Below the pieces are notes generated by a model. The model was not told the DNA's origin. It saw only the letters and a program-made list of their open reading frames with translations, and did not search any database. Source: Galbula dea (lineage: Eukaryota > Chordata > Aves > Piciformes > Galbulidae). From it: a stretch of DNA of 64,000 nt. Shown piece by piece: positions 10,401-22,460 of this stretch; within the stretch, counting starts at the first letter, position 1; every line of letters starts with the position of its first letter. Position numbers and translations under genes: made by a program. Location: positions 1,666,822 through 1,730,821 of the forward strand of contig VWZX01009108.1 in NCBI GenBank assembly GCA_013399015.1, read 5' to 3'.

Positions 10401-13400
10401 GAAAGTAGATTAATCTCAATCAAATACTGCTAAAAACAAAATAATGACAACAAACAGCAACTGGAAATTCATGGAGGACCCAAAATAGCCCTGGAAGCCA
10501 CTTTTTAAAACAATGAAATTTCAGGTTTGTTATATAAACATGATTTTCTTTTTGTGATTGCTGCTACAGTGGACACAATGCTACATCCCCTTCAAATTCA
10601 GGATCAGCTGGGAGGATGCAGCTGCAAGACTGAGACCTTAGGTGAGACAGAAGTTAAAACAGTCTTGCAAGAGCAGCAAACTGGGAACTGCTAATTTAAC
10701 TCTGTTTCTGCTTTCTCAAGGTTTAGTTGTGTATTTTGTGGAGAAGTTAGCTAGGCTGGGGGAGAGAGAAGCAGATTAAACAAAACTGCCCCTTCAACTC
10801 CATTTCACAGGAAGTTTACCACTGGATTCCTGAAGCAGCCCACAGGGACCATCTGTGACACACTTCAGGAGACTGAACTTGAGAGTCTAAATTTGCCAAA
10901 GAAAAACAGTATACAAATACTCATTTTTTTAACAAATAGTTTTAAAATACATTAGAGCCCTTCCTATCAGAACATAACTCAAGACATGGCTCCACTGTGA
11001 CTCAGATGGGATGGGACTCACAGTTAATTAGTAACCAATCTCACCGAGCACTCCGCTTAGTCTAATTTGATCCCGAGACATGTGTGATGAATCAGTTTGC
11101 CATTTGGGTTTGATTTCAGATCTTGGTGGGAGGGAGGAATACCTCAGATTACAGGCCCCAATCCATGCTCCTGTGCAAATGCAGGATCAGTGATCTAATT
11201 AAAGAAAAACAACAAGAAGAGCTGTACCTGCATCCCTTGTGTATAGCCTAGAGATGGGGGTCCATAGTCATTTATTAGCTGTCTGTACTGTGCAGATGTT
11301 GCCATACTTGTGGAGGGAGAGTGAACACTCCCAGCTGTAGAGAGAAAAGAGGGGGAAAAAAACTGTTATTATCTAAAGATTAATCAGTCTGTTACATTAG
11401 GACACATTTATATCACTTTTTTCTGAAGCTGTGACCTCTCACCTTTGTCTAAGCTCACTAATGACATTCCAGAGTCACACTACTTGCAAAGAAGAGAATG
11501 GCTGGATTTATGTTTCTCTGATGTTTGTTGTCTGTTTGAAAGCAGCACAGACTGCAACATTATCAATGCAAATTGTCTGCCTGAAAGTGAAAGAGTGCAG
11601 CATGGCAGGTTGTTCTGCCTAGGCAAACTGTAAATATTAAGGAGCCCTATTTTTGCCTATATGCATTCCATGTAGATGAGTCTCATGTACTGTGCTATTT
11701 TTACTTTTTCAGTGCAAGTTATCTGAAAGTAATTTTGCAACTCAAAGTGTCATCACATGGTCAATGCAAGTTACCCTCAGTACTATTCTCAGCCAATGCC
11801 AAACCTGTTCATAAGGAACAGTTCGTTGAGGTCTATCAGATCTGTTGCTCATTGCATGACATCAGAGGTGAAGAGTGCTACCATTATTCTTCTTTGTGTG
11901 GTATCAAACATTTTTTGCCAGTCAAATTGTGCTCTGTAAGTAAAACAAAGGAAAAATAACATCCCTATGGGTTATGGCTACTTTTTCTGAAGTTACAAAA
12001 GGTCATCCAAAGTTATAAAAGATCATATACAGATCTGTAGGGGTTTGAGTCAGCCTAGAGTTACAGAAACATACTCTAATGCTATCACTGATTAAGTGCT
12101 CCAGAAATGAACAATCAAAACACTTCCTCTCCCTTATCCCTCAACAGTAAGAATCTGGGTTTCAGAAACAACTTGTAGATGTTTTCCTAGGGGGTTTGAT
12201 TACACTGCCCATTTCACAACAGTGCTATAGGACCTGCTGGTTCTGGACTGTACACTCTGGACTGAGGGAGCATTACACCACTCCACAGCTAAGTGCCCCT
12301 GCATCCACCAATGCTGCTGTCTTTGCCTGTAGGCACAGACACAGACTGCCTACTGTCTGGAAAAATCTTCCCCCTTCCAAACTCCATAGTTGTAAATTCC
12401 CAACTGTCTTTCATTTGAGGAACAGATCTCATTTACCAGCCTTCATTTAAATCTAAATTAAACTGATGCTAAAAGTCACTGGGGCTCAGAAGGATGTAAA
12501 TCTCTAGCTTTGTTTTAAAGTTGCAAGTGATTTCATTCATAGGTTCCCATGTGAAAGAGCCAGCAGTTACACTGTAAAAAGCACTGCTGAACACAGTGGA
12601 ACAGACTCTTGGCCTCAGTTGGGAAGCCTCTTTCCACTGCAGAATTAATCACAGGATAGCACTGTGGTGTTGTCTTCATTACCAGAATAGAGTGTGTTCT
12701 TAATTTTTACTAGTTAACCAGATGTGAAATCCTAAAAGAGGTTTGTCACTAGGTCCCCTAAAAAAACAGCACTTCTCTTTGTCTTTAAATTTGTTGACAT
12801 TACAATCTACATTTCCATCACTAAGGTTTCACATGGAGATAATTGTCACATCTTGCTACAGCATAGTAAAATTGAAAAAAACCTAAACCACACCCATAGA
12901 GTACAGCACTGTGAAGGAACACCCCAGCTGTCAGCTATTCTCTCAATGAGTTTTTCACATTATCAGCTCAAAATACATGTATCATTGTAGGATTTCTGTA
13001 TGTACAACTCGGTCAAGACCTCAACTCCAGATGACTAAATTTCCACAGCTATCAAACATGACACAACAGCAAACCACATCTTTCCCACAAGGACTTCAAA
13101 ATGCTTCAAGAACATTAATGAGCCCCTTGTGCTGCAAGGTAAGAAGGTTTAATTAACTCAATTAAACAAAGAAAGACTTAAACGATTTTTCCTCACGTAC
13201 AATAAAACAAAAGACCCATCCTGCAAAGGCTTGTTCCTAACTGTTAAGAGCAAGCAGTTACATAGAAGATCTGGGAGTTCCAAACCAGCTCAGAATTAAA
13301 GCAAAGACTCCAATGACCAGGCTCAGGACTCCTGCTACTCTACCCACTGAGCAAACCCTAGCTGCAGCCCATGCAAAATAAAACACATTGATGTTTAAGA

Positions 13401-16400
13401 AGGACAAGTGCTGGATTCTGCACCTGGGATAGGGAAATTCTGGATGTATGTACAGATTAGGGAACAAGAGGCTGGAGAGCAGCCCAACAGAGAGGAATCT
13501 GTGGGTTCTGGTCAATGGCAAGTCAAATATGAGTCAACAGTGTGCCCTGGCAGCCAAAGGGGCCAATTGTGTCCCGGAGTGCATCAAGCATTGTATTACT
13601 AGCTGGTCATGTGGAGTGATTGGCCCACTCTGCTCTGCACTGGTGTGGCCTCACCTTGAGCTCTGGGTGCAGTTTTGGGTACCACAAAATAAACAGGATA
13701 TAAAGCTACTGGAGGGTGTCCGAAGGAGGCTATGAAGATGGTGAAGGGTCTAGAGGGAAGCTGTATGAGGAGCAGCTGAATTCACTTGGTTTGTTCAGCC
13801 TGGTGAAGAGGAGACTGACTGGAGACCTCATTGAGGTCTACAGCTTCCTCATGAGGGGAAGCAGAGGGTCAGGAGCTGATCTCATCTCTCTGGTGACCAG
13901 CAATAGGACCTGAGGGAACAGCATGAAGCTGTGCCAGGGGAGGGTTAGGTTAGATACTAGGAAAAGGTTCTTCAGCCAGAGGATAGTCAGGCACCGCAAC
14001 AGGATCCCAAAGGAAGGAGTCATGTCGCCAAACCTGACGGAATTCCAGAAGCATTTGGAAAGGCCCTCAGGCACATGGTGTAATTTTGGGGGCTGCCCTG
14101 TGCAGAGAGAGAAGTTGGACTCCATGATCCTTGTGGGTCCCTTCCAACTGAGGAGATTCTACGATTCATTTTATCACCACCCTATTGGTTAATGATGATA
14201 CGATACAGATACAGTAGTGATTGCTTCAGATTCTGTTGACTGAAGCAATGACCACGTACTTGGTCTGTAAAAAGAACACTTTTGGATATGCCTAGACAAG
14301 AAAGAAGCTCTCCTAGAAATGTGATGTGCCAAGACAAAGCAGCAAATCTAGGAGCTGACCAAGGAAGTTTCCCAGATGTGAAAGCCAGCAGCATGCAGCA
14401 TTGCGGCGGTCAGGAGTTGGCCTCAGCATGGGAGCTTGACTCCAGCAGTGACTCAGTCAACACTAAATGACAAAAACAAACAAGAACTTTCAGCAGGCAA
14501 CTATGAGTAAGAACCTGCAGCTGGAGTTAGAGCATGGCTCCTGATTTGAATTAGCAGTCAGATCAGTCGAGCTGCATCGCACCGGCAGCCAAGGGTGCTG
14601 TATTGTCTACTGTACCCACGACATATGCAGAGCTGTGCTGCAGACACTAGAGGCCATCGCTGAGTACGGCATGCCCTGCCAAATGACAGATCGTGGTAAC
14701 CATGGTGAGTTTACCCGTTTCTTTGCAGTCTGCATCAAAAATGTAATAAGACATAATGCCATGCGCCGACCACTTTATCAGCAGCAGCAGCAGGCCCAGA
14801 GAACAAAGAAAAGGATTTGACTTGGCTGTGGTACCAGCCTCCATACACACATGTCAGAAGTTGTGCCAGTCAAACTTAGCTGGAGGGGGAAAAGAAAAGA
14901 AAAATCCTTGATTTCACCTCAATTTAAGATGAGGCGATCATGAACGTGAAATTAATTGTGGGGGTATTAATATCTCACACGGTGATGGACCTTGAGCTTT
15001 CTGACCTATCACTTTGTATGTTAATCCCAAGGAGAAGCCCTGGGTCTTGGATGGCTATTACTCAATTAACCCAAAATACATCTGCATGTCCCAACATCCT
15101 GTATATCTCAGACTGAAAAAAAAAAAAAAAAGATAATAAATCATCAGCTACTGCTATTAAAGTTGGCAAGAAAAATTAGGCCAGGAAGTCTCACAGTCAA
15201 TACCCAGGCAAAAAATCAGTGTGAGATTAGTGATTCACTAGAGGAGGGGGAAAAAAAAGAGGAGAGGAGATCTAAATTGAGGTTTGCTCTCTCAGGTTAC
15301 AATGACAATGGAGAGAAGGCAGTTAAGAACTGACAGAACTGAAAAGGGAGTGTGTTTGGTACTGAATATGACACCCTGCATCACAGCCCAAACTGTCTTA
15401 GTGCTTGTTGCTGTTTAAAACCTAAATTAATACACACTTTCCTCCCTCCACTTTCCTAATTAAATGTACACAAAACCTTTTCTATACCCATTTATTCTTG
15501 TGCCAATGTCTTTTATTTCTGTATTCAAACAGAAGACTGCCAGAAGCATTTTTCCCCACAAAAATATAGTGATTTTCCTGTTAATCAATATTAATCTTTA
15601 CTAATTGAGTGGGGGCTGTCTAACAATACAGCACACAGAAATGAGATTTTTGTGTCAAAATCTCTTCCTTCCAGCAGTCTCTCTGAGCCCAAATTAACAC
15701 CCTGGGAGACAAAGAATCTTTGTTTGCCTAAACTCCCACTGACCAGGAATCTTCCCATTAATTTCCAATAGGTTTGTAGGGACCTCTTCAGGTCCTTTGC
15801 TACCATCTCCAAGCCTGAGGAGTGATACCAATTTGCTAATCTAAGTTTTTATTCTTAATTCTACTGCTGCTGCTTGATGGAAAAATAACTAGAAAGGTAA
15901 CTAACTCACTGTGCACCCTACAAAGAAGCAGGAACACTGGGGTACCTGACCCACTTCCAGCAGATGCCACGGGATCCACACAGCTCAACTGCCACACTGT
16001 ATTACTCTCACAAACAGCAAAGTAAAATCAGGAATACTTACCCAACTCATTGAGTTACTCATGTAGAACAGACTTAGACATCTAAGTCAAGGGCCAGCCC
16101 CCTTGGTTATGTTTCCCTACTGCCCTCTACTTTGTAAGGTCCTATAAACTGCACAGGTAAACTCCTGCCATTTTACAAACTCTTTGTACACATGAACATG
16201 ATAGCATGTAAGAAGAGATACCTGTACCTGGAGTTTTATCTGTGGAATCTCACTGCTTCCACCTCTTTTTCCCAGTCTCTTCAGGTTGTCTGCAACATAA
16301 GGGCTGTTGCCATTCAGATGGCTAGCAGTCACTACCTCATTACACAGAGCCTGGTGCTGGAGGTTACCACCTCTGCCACACAACTGGAAGACAGTCCTCA

Positions 16401-19400
16401 TCTGCTTCAGATGACATCAGTTTGATTCCTGAGAAGCATGCAGTATGAGACAACCAGGCTGGAATATTTGAACTGAGGATGTAACAACTTCTGTCCTAAA
16501 CCAGACAACTTTTCAACAAAACACATGAGAAATGTTCATGTAAGCTGCTCTGCCAACATACACTGCAAGACAAGTAAGTACCTTCCAGCACAGGGGGAAG
16601 GTAACATCTTCAACTAGCACGGCCATTCTGCAGCGAGTATTTGAAGACAGCCTGAGTCACAGCTGTCGTGTTTTGGCTGACTACAAGAATGTGGTGATTC
16701 CTTAGCCCTCTACATATAAGATCAACAAGAACTATTTACCATCCATGGGACACCACATGCATGTCTATACAAGCCAAGCCACACACTGAACTCTCCAGGA
16801 GTTGCCAACCCAGAGCAAAACCAGGCAGCCTCCATGTCCCCCAACCTCCCAATCATTTTTTTCATTTCAAATAATGGACCCTGTTGTCATTTACACACAA
16901 CATTCCTTACAGCACTGCCTGTGAAAGTAAAGTTTTAATTTCACCCACTCTTTCCCCTTTCAACAGCTCCTGTGGTGGAAACAGACCTTTCTTTGAATAA
17001 AACTATTTCCTTTAAAAAAAAATTCCATGCGCACACACATAAATATGTTCTCAAGAACGAGGACATTCTTTATCCTAACAGCCAGAGAGGCCTTGCTCTT
17101 TTGATCTGTCACACTCTGGGTCTTTCCTCTAATACCCTCCTTCTATTTAATCTTTCCATGTGGATAATGATCATGTTTTATCTCTTCTCATCCTACCCCC
17201 TGCCTTTTTTTATTTTAAATCAGAAAAGCAGAAGTCACTTGGACTCTCCACCATTCCTCTTTTCTAGCTTTAGACACAGACTATTTCTACATTAGCAAGT
17301 TATGTGGCACAAGGAAAGGATTAGAAGATGAAAGCATTCGGTACATGTACACCACATGCAGTTGGGGTGAGGAGGTATGACTTTAGCTTTTAGTCTGGTC
17401 CCTCAGACTAAGCATCTGTATCGTGGGTATGGTTCAAAGCTGTTCAATCTTTGGCTTCAACCCTTGTGTCCCCATTAGAAGGGATGGAGCATCAGTCTTG
17501 CACAACTAGAGCAGAGCTGCTGCTTTGCTTTTATCCAAAAGAAATCAAATTAGCATGAACCAAAACCACTCTGCAACTCAACCAGCATGTGATGGGTGGG
17601 GACGACAAGGAGATCTGCTGACTGAGGAAACCATACCAGTGCTCTGAAGCTAAACGTCCAGGTAGACAAAGCCAAAAATGCCAGATTTCTAAATGTCCAA
17701 ACAAGTCCACTTGAAAATTGCTGATCCTGAAACGTGTTTTTAGCATGCTTCTCCTCAGATCACTTTTAACATCACGTGGACTTCAAGACACCAGGGAAAC
17801 AGTAAAATTCAGTTTGAATCAGAGCAGGGAGTACATTTCCTAGAAATTACCCCCTCTGCTAAGGCACACTTTGCTCTCTGCTCTGCCTACAAACAGTATT
17901 CTTTCCAGTACTCCCACTCCAAAAACAACTTCTCAATATGGACAACAAGAGCAAACAAAGGCTGTCTCTGGAAAGGGTGACAAGCAAGCCATTTGCTCAG
18001 CAAGTCTGCACTGCGGTCTTAATAACATAAGGAATGGCCTAGTGTGCTTGCTATCGTTTCTCAGGATCAAATGGAATTGGTCTCTCCAGTTGCAAGCTAC
18101 AGCCCCGGTTAGGGAAATTCTTTCTGTTTCACCTCTCATTGTGAATCTGCTCTTTTCACCAAGAAACTTCTGGTTGCTGTGAGGTGTGGCAGGTGCACTG
18201 ACAGCCCCTTCGGTCCTCAGCTACACCAGTACCTGTTGTACAGGTCACCACTTGTTCATGTGGAGCCAAGACACAGCTCCTTCCCTCGTCACAGTCTGCT
18301 GGAGTTTGGCTTTTCCAAATGCAACAATTTTTAAGCCTTATTACAGGAATAGAGTTTTCTCTTGAATCCTGGCATTTCTGTAAGAATCAGAATAAAACCA
18401 GAGGAACATCCCAAGCTGTTTCTGCTGGTTTTCTGTATCGTAAAACTCTTTTACTCTGACCTGTGCGTACTCTGAATAAAATAGGAATGCTGGCTGATAT
18501 CCACAGAGCCAGAAAAGACATGAAAAGAAGGGGAAAGACAAACTACAGACGAGTTCACAGCTAGTGTAAATCTCTCCAGTTCTGCTGAAGTCAGGGGAGC
18601 AGCTCTACCTCACCTCAGCTCAGCAGCTGGCTCTCTTACAGAGAAACAGAGTTACACAATACGAAACAGAAGACAGAAGAGAAGGAAACTACTTCACAGG
18701 AAACAGTATGATAAGCAAGAGAATACAAACTGACAGCCTGGGGTGCTACACGCAGGAGCCCAACTCCCAGAGCACAGTCCCTCCAGGAAGGTGACTGGTA
18801 ATTCAGACAAAACACTGCTAGCCTGCTTGCAGACACCCTGGGCCAAGTATCACCACTGACCCGGGCAATGAGCAAGAGGCACCAAATTCTGCTGTGACAA
18901 CACGTTCTCTTTTCCCTCAGCCTGGTGCAAGGCAGAGGAGTCAGCACCCAGGTGCTCCCAACATCCTGAGTCACTTGCAGAGCAGTTACATGTTCTTCAT
19001 CCGCAGTCATCCCCAGATTCCCCAACAACCCACAGACGCTTCCTCCCCATACTTCCAAATCCCTCCCCAGGCAGCTCCTCTCCCTCAGGACTTCAGTCCA
19101 GGTTTTTGAGTCCCAAACATGTTCCCGTGCAAGAACAGAGCAGAGTCACCCACCAACCACAACCGCTTCACCTCACTGATCCCCTTACTGAGTGCAGTTA
19201 AAACACGATTTTGCAGAGCGGTCACTCTCAGCCTAAAGTTGAGAGGAGTTAGCTCTGCAGCAAGGACGCAGCTCCAGAGCTGAGTCGACACAGCCTCTCC
19301 AAATACTCGTGCACCAGAAGCCCTGCACTGCAGGGAAAGCAGCATTACCTCCCAGAGGAAAATCCCTGTGAGATCCACAGCTGGCCAGAGCCCTCCGTCG

Positions 19401-21910
19401 GCCGAGACCAAAATATTCAGCATTCATACAGAGACGCTTCTGCAGGGCTGACTTCAGGCCAAAAGGGACAGATTTCCTGTTTTCCTCTCCTCTGCAGGAC
19501 GGGGCGGGGGGGGAGTGGTGGTCCTTCACCTCAGGTCTGGAGGCAAACCTAGGGTTTATCCTCCTGCCCGGGGGGCATTTAATTCAAGCGCAACAGAGAA
19601 GCAACCTTCATCAAGTCAGAATGAAGCTCCAGGAAGGAGGGGGCCATTTGCAGTCCTATCACTCTGAATGCGATATGTGCAACTGCAAGGACTGCTTTGT
19701 CTAACTCCCTTGGCCTTAGGCCACGGTGCTGGCAATACCACTAGCTAGAGGAAGAGCTGGTGCGTGAGGATAATGGCAGAAGACAGGGAGGGAAGAGAGA
19801 GCCCATTTTGGATTCAGAGGAGGACGTTTTTTCATTGAAAAGATTCTGGGGGTGTTGAGGATGATCCGAAACTCAGAAGAGAGGACAACTTAAGACAGGA
19901 ATAGTTCCAGCATGACAGCAAACTGCTGTTAACTTGCCATTGCGAGGGAAAAAAGGGAGGGTGGGGATAGGGAAAGATAAAACTGCATGAAAGAATCCAA
20001 ACCCCTGATCGCAGCCGGAGCGTTCGGAAGAACACAGACACGGCAGCGAGAGGACTGGAGACAGAAACTTCACCACTCTGCTCGCATTGTGAGCGGCATG
20101 TCTGAGCCGGGATTCTGCAGCCCTCGCTCTCGGAGCAGCCAGACTCGGATCCCCCCCATAGCATGACCTAATCCCCACCCCTCACCCACCACCGCAAAAT
20201 ACCACCTTTGTTTTCCCTGCAATTTTACGGCTGCTCCGGAGAGCAAGGCACAGGTTCTCGTGGGAGCCGACAACAGAACGGTTTCCCTTGCTGGGCTTTG
20301 TTTTGGTTTCTTTCTTTTTTTTTTTTTTTTTTTTTTTTCCCTTTCGGTGACACTTCTGCTTTTTGTCAAAAAATCCTTAGCACATCTCCTGCCTCCTGAC
20401 TCCTCTGCAGAGCAGCGCTGGAGCCCACAGTGCTCCCCACACCCAACCCAGCCCCACAGAGCTCAGCTCCACGCAGGATCCAAGTATCTGAGGCACAGGG
20501 ACCACGGTTCATCCACCGGCTGCTGACTATTCCTTGCAGTAAAATCAGGTTGCTGCTCTCCTGGAAGCTAGGATCGAGGTGCATCTGCTTGAGCCCTTTC
20601 GTTCATCTAGCTCCCAAGACTACAGCCGCGAACGGTGCTGTAAAAATCACCCAGGCAGATTTTCCTCCCTACTAAACCCAACTGCAAAACTTTCCCTTCT
20701 TTAAAAAAAAAAAAAACAACCAAAAAAACCCAAAAAAACAAAACCGAAAACCCACCAGCCAGATTTCTGGTTGTCGATGGTCTGATGCCAACCCTGCAGG
20801 CTGGGGCTGCGGGGAAGCAAGACAGGAATATGATTTTTAAGTCAGAACCAACTTCTCCATTTTGGTTCTGTTTCATATACAGATGATTAGCGAGATCCCT
20901 TCCAAATATCCCACAGCGAAGCAATTGCTGCTGCGGCTTTGTTCAGACTGCACCGATTGACACACACTCTCCGCGACCGAGACCCACTTAGAGCAAACAC
21001 CTCAGCCCGAGAGAAAACACTCGCTGCGGTTACCTTCCGAGGGAAGGGAGGGGGGGAAAAGGGAGGAATGCAGTTAAAAAAAAGGAAAAAGTTAATGCCA
21101 TCAGGAAACTTTTTAGAGAGAAAAGTTGGAAACACTCCTGCACAGGTCCAAGGAAGAGGAGCACATTTTTTAGAAGGGGTTTTGTAAGAAATAAAGAGCA
21201 ACCTCTGCCCCTCTTCCAAAAAGCTGCAGCGAGCGGAGTGGGCTCCTCCGCCCGGGATGGAGACTCCGAGCAGAGAGCGGGGACCGAGGGTCCCCCTGAG
21301 GCGCTAGCGGCCGCTCCCGCTCGGCGGAGGAGCGGAAGGTCGGGGTCCCGGCCGACCCCTCGGCCTGAGGGGAGAGCGGCGCGGGGCGGCCCCTCGGCCT
21401 GAAGAGAGCGGCTCGGCTCGGCGCGGCTGTGCGCGGGAGGCGAGGCGCGGTGCGAGCGGCACTTGCGGCGTCCCGCCAGCAGCGGTCCTCGCTGAGGCGC
21501 CGGCGGAATATTCCTGATCCAGATCAATCAGCCGCCCCGGGGAGCCGAGCATGGAGGAAAGCCGGCGGCCGGAGCCCTGGAGCGGTGGCGGCGGCGCGGG
21601 GCCGGGCCGGCGGGAGCGGCGTCCCCGCGGAGGGGCGGCGCGGTGCGGGCTGACGGCGCCGGCGGGCGGGAGCTGGTAATGGCGGCCCGGAGCCGCTGCC
21701 CCGCCATACCGGACCGGGCAAAAAAAATAAATTAAAAATAAACCACCATAAAAAAAACTCGAGTCCGGGGCTGCTCTCCAGGTACCGGTGCGGCACCGCG
21801 GCGAGCCGCCGTTCTCCTCCCCAAACTTGCCACCCAGTTGCCGCCGCGGACTTACCCGGGTTGAGGGGAGTCCCGGGGATGTGGGCGTTCAAGTTGGGCT
21901 TGTAAGACAT
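7403..21910 (-). CDS. CDK2AP1: CDK2AP1 (DOC-1): CDK2-associated protein 1, NuRD subunit; four coding exons
   Basis: This is a small nuclear protein known to bind CDK2 and to be a stable subunit of the NuRD chromatin-remodelling complex. Coding exons in transcript order are 21856-21910, 11228-11334, 10266-10392 and 7403-7470. The lengths 55, 107, 127 and 68 nt join with consistent phases (1, 0, 1) to give 118 residues; human is 115 from memory. The N-terminus MSYKPN and the C-terminal block [20 protein letters not shown] followed by RGLVRECLAETERNARS are the family's signature; this block forms the helical dimer domain and contains the conserved Cys in RECL. The region around residues 52-60 (GMQGTSSSQ) carries the small length difference from human. 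The paralogue CDK2AP2 is excluded by the HSPSTSMATSAQYRQL segment. Intron 1 is very long (10.5 kb), and a CpG island covers exon 1. Confidence 0.97.
7471..10265 (-). other. CDK2AP1: CDK2AP1 intron 3
   Basis: Runs from donor AAAAGAG|GTAATG to acceptor CTTTTGCAG. Open frames inside it (for example 8673-9056 and 9318-9680 on plus) show no family resemblance, and I see no intact mobile element. Confidence 0.85.
10266..10392 (-). CDS. CDK2AP1: CDK2AP1 coding exon 3
   Basis: Starts after TTTCAACTACAG and encodes GTSSSQVPQSKYAELL through ERLKR, ending with the first base of a split Gly codon. It contains the [20 protein letters not shown] motif common to CDK2AP1 and CDK2AP2. Confidence 0.96.
10393..11227 (-). 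other. CDK2AP1: CDK2AP1 intron 2
   Basis: A GT-AG intron of 835 bases in phase 0, from GGGATGCAG|GTACAGC to CAACTACAG. No feature was seen in it. Confidence 0.9.
11228..11334 (-). CDS. CDK2AP1: CDK2AP1 coding exon 2
   Basis: Follows the acceptor CTCTCTACAG and encodes the rest of a split Ala codon and then GSVHSPSTSMATSAQYRQLI and NDYGPPSLGYTQGMQ. The serine-rich HSPSTS segment is characteristic of CDK2AP1 rather than CDK2AP2. Confidence 0.95.
13395..14170 (+). mobile_element. CR1 non-LTR retrotransposon, 5'-truncated and decayed
   Basis: The plus strand preserves broken frames of the C-terminal reverse-transcriptase region of chicken-repeat-1. Examples are the segments NMSQQCALAAKGAN, ALVWPHLELWVQFWVPQ and SLGLFSLVKRRLTGDLIEVY. 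The 3' end is typical (TTGGACTCCATGATCCTTGT, GGGTCCCTTCCAACT, then ATTCTACGATTCAT). Frameshifts and stops show that it is dead. It lies antisense to CDK2AP1 in intron 1. CR1 insertions are characteristically 5'-truncated, which fits the missing upstream part. Confidence 0.93.
14545..14820 (+). other. Unidentified 91-codon open frame with local CpG enrichment
   Basis: The frame is open from just after a TGA at 14542 to a TGA at 14818. It has no convincing start ATG near its beginning. It contains YGMPCQMTDRGNHGEFTRFF, whose TDRG...F spacing vaguely recalls DDE integrase cores, and it ends in a short glutamine run (five CAG codons) followed by basic residues. CpGs are commoner here than in the surrounding intron. 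It could be a decayed transposon or retrocopy, or it could be chance. I do not recognise a family. Confidence 0.3.
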
Positions 21911-22460
21911 TCCCAGAGACATGGCCAAGCGGGAGGAGGAGAAGCGTCCTGAAATCCAGTGAAGCGTCTCTGTGTCTCTCAGACACTTTGGGTTGTTTAC
22001 AGCAGTAGCAGCACCGGCAAATATGGCCGTCAGTTATATTGACACCCACAATGCAATATATCATCCATACATCATGAGGAGACGCGGATCCAAAAACTTT
22101 GGGCGAGAGGAGGCAGCCACCCGCCGCGGCGGACCCGGCGGCCCGCGCACCTCGGCGCGGAGGGGGCGCGGAGGGGGCGCGGCGGCAGCGGGAGGGGGTG
22201 CCGCGGCCATCCCCTCACAGACAATGGAGCTCCCCTCAGGGACGCCGCCGGGAGAGGAGCCGGGCGGGGAGGGGAGGAGAAGGGAGGGAGGGCGGTGGGG
22301 AGCCCGGCGACGGCGAGAGGAGGGGAGGGAGAAGGCTGTTTTAATTAACTTCGGAAAGTTTTGCCACAAGTTCTTCTTTAAATTAGCTATGCCCGCGGCG
22401 GGGGGGGCCGCGGCTAGCAGCCCCTGTCAAGGGAGAAAGGTTGGCGCCGTCCCTCAGGGT
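21230..22460 (-). promoter_or_regulatory. CDK2AP1: CpG-island promoter of CDK2AP1
   Basis: GC-rich, CpG-dense sequence surrounds coding exon 1. The 5'UTR runs leftward from somewhere within about 21960-22400 towards the ATG at 21910; no TATA box is evident. A less GC-rich segment at about 22000-22100 sits inside the island. The perfect palindrome GGAATATTCC lies at about 21505-21514 on the intron side. Confidence 0.7.
21856..21910 (-). CDS. CDK2AP1: CDK2AP1 coding exon 1
   Basis: Encodes MSYKPNLNAHIPGTPLNP plus the first base of Ala19, then the donor CCG|GTAAGT. An in-frame ATG four codons upstream (21920-21922) would add MSLG. I chose 21910 because the family begins MSYKP. Confidence 0.94.

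Larger units (their letters stand above)
11335..21855 (-). other. CDK2AP1: CDK2AP1 intron 1 (10.5 kb)
   Basis: The intron spans from AACCCG|GTAAGT at the exon 1 end to CTCTCTACAG at exon 2. It holds a truncated CR1 at 13395-14170, an unexplained CpG-bearing open frame at 14545-14820, a 24-T tract at 20315-20338 and an A-rich tract at 20703-20752. The exon 1-proximal 600 bases belong to the CpG island. No conventional gene was recognised. Confidence 0.85.

Noticed and set aside
13448..13735. 95-codon plus-strand frame considered as a host gene
   Set aside because: Its sequence matches the CR1 reverse-transcriptase region and it is broken by frameshifts on both sides.
20315..20338. 24-base T run, considered as the poly(A) tail of a retrocopy
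   Set aside because: No adjacent gene-like sequence on either side; it is a simple homopolymer in the intron.
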